Shown here in pieces: positions 1 to 12,048 of a DNA stretch of 64,000 nucleotides. Each line of letters opens with the position of its first letter. Position 1 is the first letter of the stretch. Source of the stretch: Caenorhabditis elegans (taxonomy: Eukaryota; Nematoda; Chromadorea; Rhabditida; Rhabditidae); the NCBI RefSeq assembly GCF_000002985.6, contig NC_003283.11:10478001-10542000 (forward strand), in the 5' to 3' direction. The notes under the pieces were generated by a model. That model was given only the letters and a program-made list of their open reading frames with translations. It was not told the origin of the DNA and did no database searches. The translations under genes were made by a program, and so were the position numbers.

Positions 1-765
1 GATTCAGTAATAGAAGTTTGGATCGCAAACTTTACAACGAAAAATATAATTATCTCTTTTACCAAAATGTTCAATTTGACAAAAAATATTTTGTCGCCTA
101 ATCCCATTCTCGTCCACTTTGTCAATTTGTAATTCTGTCCAGTTGTTCCGCTCGTAAACCACTATTCTTCTTTCAATGTTCCACTAATTACTGAAAGAAC
201 ACTTCAAAACCTCTCTCTTTTCGTATTCGCCCCCAAAATCTTCTACTATCAGCTGCTGCACCTTTTCCGTCATTTCCTGCGTCTCTTGTTACGTTCCCGT
301 GTTCTTCACCAGGTCTCACCACGCGCGTGTTTCTTGGCTATTGTACAAATAAATATTTGCGCCGCGCACCGCCACCCACCACAAGCAGTTTGCTTTGAAA
401 CGCCTTGCGTCCGTCAATTCCTAGCCAAGCCCTTCCATTTTTCCGTTCCGTAATTTTGTGTGCTTCTCTAGGCCCTCTACAAGTTGTAGAGGTAGTTGAA
501 ACCAAAACAAGTCCCGACCTTTTAAATCCTTTCCTTGTTTTCTCTCTGAAAATTTCCATATTCAGTGTCATCCTTTCACCATCATCTGTGTCTCTCCGAA
601 TCGTCAGCCACCTCTCAATGATAATATGCGCCCCGAAAGAGACACGGGGCGCCGATAACAACACAACCACCCTTTTCTTTTTTTTGTGCATCAGCGTATT
701 GAAGACAACGCCTCTGGAAGAGAAGAAGAAACGAACGAAGGTGACTGTTCACTCGTAAAGTATCA
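1..765 (+). promoter_or_regulatory. 5' flank of the crp-1 GTPase gene
   Basis: No coding region is convincing here. Two overlapping 117-codon open frames on opposite strands (about 338-758) match no family and look like chance opening in a C/T-rich, relatively GC-rich stretch. The tract ends just before the GTPase start codon at 766, so it most likely holds the promoter and 5' UTR. I could not identify a TATA box. Confidence 0.4.
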
Positions 766-2752
766 ATGGAGAACAAATTGAAATTGGTAGTCGTGGGGGA
801 TACCTATACTGGTAAAACAAGGTTAGTCCTACTTTTCTTTTAATTGAACATTTCTGAATTATTTATATGTTCATCGTTAGTTCTAGTGATAAGATTATCA
901 ATAAATTTTTCGAATTTCAACTTTTGGATTTCTGAATACTTAAAAGACTGTTTTACTACATACAAATTTATTATCAAATGTTGGTAGTCATGCAATGAAA
1001 ATTTATGAACTAGATAACAAGTTAGTCAAGTATGTAACTTTTCAAAAACTATTAAAGCTAATTATCAAAAAGCTGAATATTGAATAAAAAGTCGATAAAT
1101 TTTTTTTTGATGGAATAACTATGAAGAAATATAGTCTAACTGTAGAAATTACCGAATTTTTTTCAACTATATGTATGATAAATCAGTAATGCCTCAGCGG
1201 AAAAATAGGAAAACTCATGAGATTATCCCACAGAATGTTTCTTATTTATTTTTTAAATTATCATATTTTTTTAAAATCAAAAACAACAAATTTTAAAACA
1301 GCAAATCCAAGTGGTAAATGAAATGATATTTATGAGGTGATAGAAACGACTTCCGTTATTCATTTCCCAATTGTCTTTTCCTATAAAATAATCTGCTAAA
1401 TCCGTCAAGTAATTCGATTAAAGTCACATCAAGCGCAACGACACTTATCTAAATCCTTTTGCCAATTTCATTCAATTACCCATTTATCTCATTTCCGAAA
1501 AACCAGTTATTCTATTACAGTCTTCTTGTCGCTTACACGAAAAAACAATTTCTGGATAACTACACAACTACTGTATTTGATAACTGGGCTGTTTCAGTTC
1601 ATATTGACAATAAGAACTATGCTGTCAATTTATTTGATACTGCTGGACAGGTATGGTTTTTTTGTGGTCTAATTCAGTGACCGATATATTATCGGATTAA
1701 AATCAAATCTGATTTGAAAAGCAAATAAAATCTGCTGAAAGAATTGTGAGCGAATGTGTGAAATTGGAATAAAGAGAAAAAAAAGAAGAAAAACAGCTTA
1801 GAAATTCCGATTGTTTGTCTTCAATTAACTCTTTCTTGTTTGACTGTTGTCCCTTTTGAATTGAATTGGGTTATCCAAACAAATGGCTATCGTGCAAAAA
1901 CTGAGAACATTGAAGAACAAACGCTAAAAAAACCATTTTGTAAAACGGTTTCTCAAATAATGCATTTTTCGTGGCAATGGATATTCTCAACGTACAGCCT
2001 ATCACTTGTAGGGGTTACCTGTAAAGTGATTTACAAAGACTGATTAAGAAAATTCCAGCAAGTTCAAAAAACGTTTCATTGAACACACATCATAAGCGTT
2101 AATTTTTAAAAATTTGATTTTGAAAAAAAGAAGTAGAAAAGAAGTTGCTAATGTTCAAAGTAAGAAACAACTTTTGGTATCAATTAGTATAACGAAATGA
2201 GGTTGTAAGCTCAAAAATGACATCTGATTTTCAGGGAAACTATGAACAAATTCGATGTCTGAGTTATCCACATGCAAATGTCTTTCTTGTTTGTTTTTCA
2301 ATGATTGACAGGAAAACGTTAGAATCGTGCAGAAGTACGTGGATACCTGAAATTCGGAAATATGCTGGTGATAATGTTCCTATAATGTTAGTTGGGACAA
2401 AAAATGACCTCGTGGATGACGCTGATTCTCGGAATACAGTGACAGAAGATTATGCTAAAAGAGTCGCTCATGAGGTGAGGCTTTGCATTTTAGTTTCTGG
2501 GTAAAAAATACCATAACAACATTTTCAAATTTACTGAGTTCTAAAATTTCAACGTTTCGTTTTAAAAACTATTTTTAATATTTAGAACGTATCTGTTAAA
2601 ATGAGCTGTTTCAGATCGGTTGTCACAAATTCTATTCATGTTCTGCGCTGACGCACAAAGGCTTAAAACGTGTATTTGATGAAAGCTTCCTGGCTGCTGT
2701 AGGTGTAAAATTAGAAGAAGAAACCCCAAATCCTTGTTGTACAATACTTTGA
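766..2752 (+). CDS. crp-1: Rho/Cdc42-family small GTPase (CRP-1 type)
   Basis: Four exons (766-821, 1521-1650, 2235-2474, 2615-2752) join in frame to 187 aa. The Ras-fold motifs appear in order: P-loop GDTYTGKTS near residue 10, DTAGQ near 58, GTKND near 115 and CSALTHKGLK near 155. The C terminus ends CCTIL, a CAAX box with terminal Leu that predicts geranylgeranylation and membrane attachment. Rho-type regions LSYP and the VFLVCFSMID strand place it with Cdc42/TC10 rather than Ras or Rab. The P-loop is atypical: canonical Gly12 is Thr, and the residue after Gln61 is Gly instead of Glu, so nucleotide cycling may differ from Cdc42. An AATAAA lies near 2946. The symbol is from memory of the C. 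elegans locus; the family is certain. Confidence 0.9.
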
Positions 2753-3213
2753 AAGATCTTCATCTCGTTCAGTATTCTACTTACTATGTGTACATTGCTC
2801 ACCCATTTTCCTAGTCCAAATCGATTCCGTTATTCTCTGAATTCCCACCAAATTGCACACTCAGCTTTATCCATTTTTTTTCCTGTTTTTCCCATTGAAG
2901 TCTGTCATGATCATATCAATTTCTGTTCAATTAATGACAGAAAACAATAAAATTTAAAATCGTTGTTCAGACTAGTCGAATACACCCGCTACTGACAACA
3001 AATATGATAATTTAAAGTGAGAGAGAGATGAGCATTTTGGAATGGGATCACACATAACAAGGCACAAAGATTGAAGAATGAGATTAAAATGTGAAACATT
3101 TTGTAAACGCATCAAATCGAAAAGCTTATGTCTAATATAGATCAAGTATGAAGAGAACACAATTGATAAAAATAAAAATTTAAAAATTCTTTGAAGATCG
3201 AAAAAAAAATAAA
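2753..3213. other. Convergent intergenic region
   Basis: This is the shared 3' space between the GTPase and the transporter on the opposite strand. It contains AATAAA near 2946 for the plus-strand gene. Short open frames on the minus strand (2562-2744, 2972-3160) show no family resemblance. I see nothing else. Confidence 0.5.
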
Positions 3214-6200
3214 TTAAGATCCTCGTTGATCAATCAGCTGGTCAAGTTCGTATGCAGTTTTTTCCACTTTTTCAGCCGCATCTCGAAGACTTTCTTTACG
3301 TTTTGAATGTAACTTCTCTGTTTCTTCTTCTTTTTTATCTTTATCTTCTGGAGTTTCTTCTTCGATTAGTTTCAGCCCTCGAGCCCAGTACCAGACCCAA
3401 ACATCCGAGATGAGTGAGAAAATTCGAAGGCATCCATAAATGACGTGCAGTCTGAACATTTTCTAATAAGCTCTTTTATGTAACTTGAAATGGAAAATTA
3501 ACAAACCTGACTCTTAACTCATCAGTGTCGTAAACAGAGCATGATCCTGATGAATCGCACGATTTTTTCCAAAGAAGACACGACATATCTATTATTTTTC
3601 CCCAGATGATTGGAGACGGTAGCGTTGCCAAAAGACTGACCAAAAATCCGTTGAAACCTAATGAGACACTACGATGCTCCGGTGGTACTGCTCTCAATAC
3701 AATCAACATTCCAGGCACCACACCTAGTCCTCCAAAAACTGCGCCAAATGCTTGATGCATAAAGAAGCGACCAAATCTTTCTTCACATTCCTCTGAAAAT
3801 GCTATACCTTTTGAACGTACTGAAATGTTACAGGGAATATCAGTCCTCAAAAACTCAGTCCGGACTAATATGAAAAAAAACACATACCAGTTCTACAATA
3901 TGATCTGCTGACTTCTTTGACCTTATTATCAACACATGCACAGTTTTCAAAAATCAATGTATCAACTGTGGCTTTTGTATTATCAAAGATACTGTAGTTC
4001 TTCCAACCCATTGCACAGCCAGCATGACAAGGGGAATAATATGCACTTCCACTGAAAACAATTAATTTATAATCGTGCTTAAAATAGGCATGTAATAATA
4101 AATTAGACAAATGGAAATATTTCGAAGAACGCTCAATGATATAAAACCAGAACTGACCTCACATCACATACAGGATACAACGGAGTTTGCTCACACATAC
4201 AATCATCTCTACATCCATCAAATACTGGCCCATTAATTTTGATTTGATCACCAATTTGTCCAATTACAGATTTACATCCGACGGTACCATTCGCAAATGA
4301 AATGAGAGCAGCAACCAGACTACATACTGAAATTTTTAGGAATTAAAAAAAGGTTCGCAAATTATACAAGTACCTGCAACCCAAGCAGCAGCTTTTCTTC
4401 CTTGTAGCTTCAAAAACTTCATCGATAAACTACCAAGGATAACTCCACAGGCAAAACCAACAATTCCAGTACTTGCAATGTACCTTTGAATTCTGTATTG
4501 AGGAACACCAAACTGTAGTTCCAAATACTTTGCTTGAAAAACGAAATATCCTTTGAATGCAAGTACATCAATGATTCTTCCAAACATGGCCCCCACAAAT
4601 ATTTTGTTTTTCACAAGATTAGCAATTGTTGCTTTAAAATCATTGATTTTATCCATTATAGTTTCAGGCATCAGAGCATTTCCCTGTTCATCCTTTTTGA
4701 TATGACGATCCACAAGATTTAACCGTTTTCTTGGTTTTACTTTTCCACTAAAAAGTTCGTCGATTTTCAGGTTGTATTAGAAATTAAACTCACTCATCAT
4801 CAAACTCTTCTGGAGCGTTAATATCAAGATCATCAGATGGGAAGAAGTAAAGAACCAAGGATGGCCCAAAAAGAAGAGTTCCAAAAATTAAAAATCCCAG
4901 CCACCAGCAACCAATCCACATTGGGTCAAGTGGTGTAAGTCCTTGTGGAGCTGAAAATTAACATATTTTGAAATTTCGTTATTTATTTATTCATTCCGTA
5001 AAACTCAAAAAAATGCCGAAGGCAAATTTCCAAACGTTTGAAGGTTAAGAAAGGTTATTTGTAGTCGGTTAATTTTCGTTTCAAAAAAATTGAAATTCAA
5101 AAGTATCATTGAAAACTTACGATTAAAATCAACGTATAACTTGTTCAACTGCCCACCAACTAGAAGTCCAATAACCGGACCAAGGATTTTCACAAAGAAC
5201 ATGAACGCTGCAATCAAAAGTTATTCCTGTATCACAATAAAAAATGTCTTACAAAAGTATAATGGCAGATTTTGTTTTTTGACATTGTCGTCCATTAATG
5301 GTAATCCAAGAGAAAATGGCATTGTTCTTCCAACTCCAAGTACCAAAAGTCCTCCGAAAATCATCATGAATGGTCCAAGAGTTGATTGATCTTTCTTGCA
5401 TGCATAGTGCTGAGCTCGGACGAAATTAAGCATGGAATGACAAAATCCATATGGAAGCGCAACCATTGCTCGAACATTTGACATTTTTGCATCGGTTATT
5501 GGAAACTTTTCGGCTATATATTTTTCAAGATTCTTGCAGATTTCAGATCCCTTGTGGTAGTGACAATATTCTACGTACTTTTGTAACAAATCGGATTTTT
5601 CATCACCTTCCTAGAAATAGTTTATATTTGACTTTTTTCGTTGAAGGGTGGAAAACCTTCAACGACTCACATAGTTCATTACAACTTGATTTTTAGGATC
5701 AATCAATGGATGAATCTGTTCCAACCACAAATGCTCTGTGCTATTTACATCTCCATTCACTATATCTCTATCAATTTGATGAGCTAATGCACTTGGAATG
5801 TGAGTTGTCACATTGGCTTGTTCAACTGGGAATAAAAAATTACTGCTGGCAATCATGAAATTAGCAATTGCAATCAGAATACATCCAGCACCAATCCATC
5901 TTGCACGATTTCCTTTTCCACCAAAATAACTTGTAAAAATAACAACTGGGATGTATGCAAAATCTCCAGCAGAAACCATTGTTCCACTTAAACGAGATGG
6001 AATTTGAAATTGTTTTTCGATGAATACCACAGCACTGAAAATATTCGGTATTAGACTAACTAACTGTTATTTTAAGTTCAATTCATTTGTTTCAATTTCC
6101 GTTTTTTTTTTTCTCAAATTGGTCTGATCAAAATGCATGGTTTGTGCTCGGGTTATCATGTCTATCAGACGATGAAATTTTAAGAGCATAATCGTTTGTC

Positions 6201-6681
6201 GAAAACCTATTATTATTATTATTGTTGAGGTATGTGTCCATCAAAAACGTCTGATAAGAAGGTAACAAAGTTGAAGTTTGTTAGGTTCAAAAGACCTGAA
6301 TAGTCTCTAGCTACATCTGATTTTTAAAACATTCGAACATGATTTTCCTAATTTTGAAACAAAAGCCTGTGCAAAGAATTACAGAAATCATGAAATTGTG
6401 GTGTAACTTTGGTTAATTACATCATGTTTCAATAAAAAAACACTTTTTGAATCAATTTACAACAAAACTTTTATGTTAGTATTTTAATTTGGAATTTTTT
6501 TCGAAAAAAATAACGGAATTTTAGACAATTACCGGCTTTCCCTCCTATAATGTTTTGCTGGCCATTAACACTAAACTATTGTTCAAAAAACTTACCTAGT
6601 CATATAAAATCCTCCGATTGATTCCAGAAAATAAACCGTTCCAAAAACTATAAAAAACCATGTTATTTTAGACATAGCCAT
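3214..6681 (-). CDS. Organic anion transporter polypeptide (SLCO/OATP family)
   Basis: Ten exons on the minus strand (6681-6596, 6034-5671, 5610-5253, 5207-5121, 4950-4794, 4747-4374, 4326-4158, 4051-3888, about 3819-3503, 3462-3214) give roughly 620 aa. OATPs are 12-helix plasma-membrane carriers of amphipathic organic anions. The diagnostic superfamily signature is seen as DPMWIGCWWLGFLIFG (exon 5). A Kazal-like extracellular loop with many cysteines (exons 7-8, CRDDCMCEQTPLYPVC onward) follows, then YDTDELR and a last helix leading to a charged Glu/Lys-rich cytoplasmic tail. The start codon is just inside an exon preceded by a TTTCAG (6741-6746) and an in-frame TGA, so it should be the true start unless upstream exons exist. 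The last splice junction is ambiguous: the consensus donor after codon GTC-AG puts the tail out of frame. Confidence 0.88.
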
Positions 6682-8472
6682 GGTTATTCCAGAATCAGAT
6701 ACTCCGGCTTCTGGAGGGCCGTTTTGATGAGCTCAGAAAGCTGAAATAGTAAATAAATACACAAAATTTAATAGAACAAATACTGGGGACACGTGTTCCG
6801 ACATGTACTGACTGAGTGTCTAACAAGATGAGAGACAGTGAAAGGACAAATTAGACAATAACAGGAGATGGAAATAGTAGATGGTAAACAATAAAAAGAA
6901 CCAGATAAACTCTAAAAAATGTTTAGAGATATTCTTTTTTTTTAATTCGGAAATACCATACTTGAAGAAAACTTAAAGAAAAATCGGATTCCAATGCAAT
7001 TTTTTAAAATAATTTAGAATTGTACCATCAAACTGAATACATTAAAACACAATTAAGAAATGTATTTTTAAAATTAAATTTCTATTTAGTACCGTTTTAA
7101 AATTTAAAGTTATCGTTGTGAAATTGTTTCTAATGTTTCTAATGTGACTAATGTGAAATTGTTTCAAATAGCAAAAAAATCTTTATGCATCCATTATTTG
7201 AAAAAAAAATAACTGGTGCAGTTAGAACTGTAAATCACGCTCTCTAGACCACGGAGAAATTTTTATGTATCTCGTTTCTTGCAAAGTTGGTACATTCACT
7301 ACTGCTTATTGATTTTATCAACAAAAACAGCTACATAGTAGTTTTCAAATGCGAATGAATCAATTTGATATGTAGAAAAATAAAAGAACTATAATACTAG
7401 GAAGATCATAATACAAGAAGCCAAATTAAAGTGCGTTATTATTAATTTTTACTATAATTTCAGGACAATCATAAAACCATAAAAAGATGTGGTCATAAAC
7501 AGTTTGCCGTACACAAATGGACCGAGCACAGTTGCTTTTGTCTCTTCCAGTATTAGGCGTTGATAAGGAATACGATGTACTGGGGATAGTTAGAGACTAA
7601 GAAAGTTAAACAGTTCGTTAGCTTAGATAGTGGGCTTAAAATTTTAGAACATGGAAGAGAACAGTGAAATGCTATGTGATCGACATATAACAGGAAAGAG
7701 GTACATAACTGTAGTTTAGAAAATATCTGGAGCATTTATGTATGTGCGATGGTGTCTCAAATGATTGGTGGTGATAAGTTGATAAGGTTCTATTCTCATT
7801 CACTTACCCGCACACAACATACACCAGTACAACAAATAAGCAGGTGGTAATGGTAAAATACATCAGCACCAATGTGAATCGAAAAAGATGGAGAAGGTTC
7901 AAATTACACGGAAAAGGACACGAGTTGTGACCGCCGGAAAAGGAAGACAAAACTGGTATATTTCCCACGCATTAAACCTCTCTTCATAGTCATGCTAATT
8001 CTGAACTTCTTTGGTGCATATTCTCAACTTTTGTGTTTCGCTTATTTTTGAACCTGATCAAAAAGTTCATTGAGAAAGAAAACTACAAATGTCTTGTGTG
8101 ACCCAAATATGATTCTATTTCAGTCTTAACAAAAATATAAGAGTATCATAATATTTATTCAGCGGGTAACGGGGGAGAGACACACATTTTTTGGCAATTT
8201 ATTAATTAATTGGAAGAAGTAAATCAATATGAAAAAGTTTTTTGGAAGAAAAATTTAAAAAAAAACTGTGTATTATTGTTGAATTTGTGTAAAGCACAAA
8301 TGTGTTTATAAAAACGTCACATTGTGACTTTTCTGGACGATAAAAAATCATTTGTAGTGAATTTCACAAAAGATTCACATTTGTATTTTCAAATATTTTG
8401 AAATTTGAAACAGAAAAATGAAAACCAAACCGGGATATTAGAGATATTCTGGATAAAAAAGTCTAGCTCAAA
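6682..8472. other. Intergenic region upstream of the OATP gene
   Basis: About 1.8 kb, mostly AT-rich. On the minus strand 7863-7808 begins with ATG, reads 18 hydrophobic codons and ends in a good GTAAGT donor. It could be a 5' leader exon of the transporter carrying a short upstream ORF (see findings). The remainder shows no gene I can support. Confidence 0.35.
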
Positions 8473-11400
8473 TTAACAACTATTTCGGAGTGGACACTTT
8501 AAGTGTCCTGTTTCGAGTAAAATACAAAGCATACAAAAACCACAGTATGAGAATATCATCAAAAGTCCGAAGAATTTGTCCATTTTCCATCTTGAAATGG
8601 CAACACATGTGAGAAGGACAATTAACATTGCGAAGAGCAGACCAAGTGAACAAACAAGCCCATTCGATGTTACTGATACTGTAAATAAAAATTGGAGTTA
8701 AACTAAATTGTATTTGAAAATATAACTGTTTTGTGTTGGTTCGGATTTGAAGACTCCGATTGCAAAATGAATGAGCCAAGGAATCGGAAGTCCAACACAA
8801 ACATCAAATAGATTTGATCCAATCGATGAGGAGACTGCCATGTCACCGAGACCTTTTCTGGCAACAATAACACTTGTTATAAGATCTGGGATACTTGTTC
8901 CTGCTGCCAGAATAGTTAATCCCATAATTTCAGTTGGGATTCCAAATGTTTCGCCGATTGTATTTGCCCACCAAACCATTAGGTATGAATACGCAGCAAT
9001 CCAAAGAATTGCTCCAATGAACGTTATTGCAAAAAACTTTCTAAGACTCTGAAATAAATATTAAAAAAACTATATTTAATTATCAGTTTATGATCTCTGA
9101 TGCTACATTATAATCTCCCAAATCTTACCGGTTTCCTAACATCTGGAAGTGTGTATGCCAGTGGAAATGTAATTGGTGCAAGGAATAGGTAAATTAACTT
9201 CTTGTGATTTGCTTCAGGCCATGAAAGATCGAGAGGCTTTTCAGCAGTTGAAGAAGCAATTGAGAGCTGAAAGTTTAGAATTTGAACACATAAATCTTAT
9301 TCTGATCTGCTTACATTATCAAGGGCAATTGGTGGAACGGGATTTCCATTGGTTTGTGCTAACTCTAAATGTCCGTTGGAAGGATTAATTGCCTCCACAG
9401 GGGTAAGATATGTCCCATTGTTTCCATTTTTCCGTTTACCATTATTGTTATTATTTATTACAATGGTGTGATCATCGCCAAAGTCTATTGGAGTTATTAC
9501 TGTTTTGATGCTATCTGAATGTACCGATTATTTTTTAAAACTTATTCTGCTAGACCCCTACTTTGATTATTAAATTTTGCATCTGGATCGTTTGCTGGTT
9601 TCACCATAATTGTTCTTCCATTTTGTCTAATTTCTGGGACTCCATTTGACACTGGTTTTATTTTATTCGATCTCTCGGACGATGATGAAGATGACGATGA
9701 AGAAGTATCATCTTCGTCTCCGATTACTAACTGTGCAATGCTTTTTCTAACTTCTTGACCTCCATGAATCATAGGAAAACTCCTTCGAGGTCCTTGAGCA
9801 CCTAAACTATGAGGACTCCTTGGTGTGCATCCAGCTGCAGCATCTACAATTGTTTCTGGTGCAATTTCACTTCCAATCCCGACTTTGCGAAATAGAAATT
9901 GTTTCGTTTTCAACTCCAAAAATCCATTGAATTTCATAAAGAAGCCATATGCAATGTACATTGAAAACATGACCAACGCCTGAAAATTTTCAACATGATT
10001 TTTGTATTCAAGAGGTCAACTCACTTCTTGCCATTCAATCACTTCATCACCGAAGAATATTAATAAAAGAAATAATGATAACGTATAAAATGACATGTCA
10101 CGAAATAGAGGCCACCAGGTTAAATGAAGTACCTGACGAGAGAATAAGGTACAAAATGCAAGAACGCATAAAATATTGAATGTTGCTGATCCTGAAATTA
10201 TCATATCGGTAAATGTAAAAATTTGAGAGAAGATGTATGTAATTATATTTCGAAAACTTTAAAAAAACAGTCCACTTACCTACTATTGTTCCAACACCAA
10301 CATTATCTTGTGCAACAAATACACCAAAAAGTGAAGTGAAAAATTCAGGAGCCGACCCACCAGCTGCCATGAATGTAGCTCCAGCCACATCGTCAGAAAT
10401 TGCTAGCTAAATTATGTTTTGTCTCCTATTCTGATATTCCTTAAAACTTACAACTTCCGTAATAACTGACAAAGACGGTACAAAAAACTCATCGCAAACT
10501 ACTGCCAGTGCTACGAACATGTAGATCAACAGACCAATATGTACAATAACACCTCCTCTTCGACGTGTTTGGAGGGAAAATATATCTGCAGGAAATTGAG
10601 AAGAATTCGCATTTGAAGCTGAAAAAAAGATCGTCAAAAACCTTTTTTTTCCAAAATTAAAGTTCTCAGAAAAATATGATTTGTCAGATGATGGAGAAAT
10701 GCACGTAGGGAATATTTGATGGATTCGCAGAAATATTTTGCACTGGATGAATGCCTACAGAATTCAACGGATACGGGACTTGGAGGCAAAAAAGTGAACG
10801 AAGAAGTTTCGTGTATGAGGAAGGTTTACATTTCAAAACATTTTACAGAAAATTTCAAAAAAACAGGTAATCTCCATTCGAACAAATACGAGAAAAGTAT
10901 GTATGGAAGTTTTCGAAAATTTTAATCCGACTGTTTGCAAATATTCTCCCGATTTTTCTTATCATTTTCTAGAGATGTAAAACAGATGAAAAATAATTAA
11001 AGAAAATTTTAAATCATTTCGGGGATTTCTAGTCCGAATTTTCTGTTTTCATCACTACACTTTTAAAAATTAATGAAGCAAAATCATATTATTGACATTT
11101 CTGGAACTACATAATACTTTCAATCGCTTTTCAACTATAATCGAAAGTTAACAATACATCCTTTCAATCCAATCAGACATGTTTTCGTTAATTTTTGTTT
11201 ATTTAGATACAAAAAACTGAAGACCTTGTATATAATGGAGAAAAAACGAAACTTTTTATTGCCGAGCATATTAAACTTTTGAAACCAGATTTCTCAAGGC
11301 AGTAGATTATCTCGCATAGTACTTCGAAAATTTCATCGCAATATTTCTAAAATAAATTAGAGTGAATTACTTTATAACGAAATTCCCTATTCTTTACTGA

Positions 11401-12048
11401 AGTGCATTTCAAAACGCCAAACGTTTTTTTATTATATGTTTTTATTAAGTAAACTTAGAAATAATTCATTGAAATTTAAGTGATGTGATCTTTTGATTTA
11501 TAGTTTTAAACGAACAATTTTCTGCAAGTATCTTTGAAGAAATGTAACAACTTCAATAATTCACAACAGCTATGTGGTTTGCTCATCAATTTTCTTCAAC
11601 ACTTCCGTTTACTTACTTGTTTGAATACGGGGACGACAGTCATCAAACTCATACTCAACTGATCGTCGATGTCGTTTCGAAATTTCATTTTCAATTGAAA
11701 CATCGGCGGGAACATCTGGAACACGGTCGAAATTGGAATATCGAATATCAATTGGCGAGGCGAGTCATGTGTCATTTAATAAATGCTGGTTTCCTTCCGG
11801 TGACGGGGTAAGATTTAGGGGGATTCATTAGCTTTGGGGTGGTAGATGGGAATAGAGGTTAACATATTCAGATTAGTTGTTTATGATTTGCTGTTTGAAT
11901 GGCTAAAGATTTAATACTCACCATTTTTAACCAAAGGAAGTAGTACAATTAAGAAGAATAATGATCCAGAGAGAAGTAGAATAGCAATTTGAGTTCTTAA
12001 TTTTCGGTCTGCTCCAGTGAGCGCAGCTCGACGATGAAAGCTGTGCAT
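8473..12048 (-). CDS. ncx-5: K+-dependent Na+/Ca2+ exchanger (SLC24/NCKX type)
   Basis: Ten exons (12048-11922, 11715-11617, 10618-10452, 10406-10280, 10191-10025, 9979-9562, 9514-9315, 9266-9129, 9048-8727, 8678-8473) join in frame to 656 aa. NCKX proteins use Na+ influx and K+ efflux to move Ca2+ across membranes. Motifs in order: an N-terminal signal-anchor-like helix, an extracellular segment with KRHRR and one Cys, the NCKX hallmark [16 protein letters not shown], alpha-1 repeat [20 protein letters not shown], a long cytosolic loop with DEDD followed by nine serines, then [20 protein letters not shown], and alpha-2 repeat [20 protein letters not shown] with [10 protein letters not shown]. 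Small exon 2 (99 bp) was found by matching phase, since it lies in what otherwise looks like a 1.3-kb intron. The family is sure; the paralogue number is from memory. Confidence 0.9.

Noticed and set aside
338-758. Overlapping 117-codon open frames on both strands
   Set aside because: They overlap antisense to each other, match no family and lie in probable promoter/5' UTR of the GTPase gene.
9173-9388. Plus-strand 71-codon frame
   Set aside because: Antisense to exchanger exons 7 and 8.
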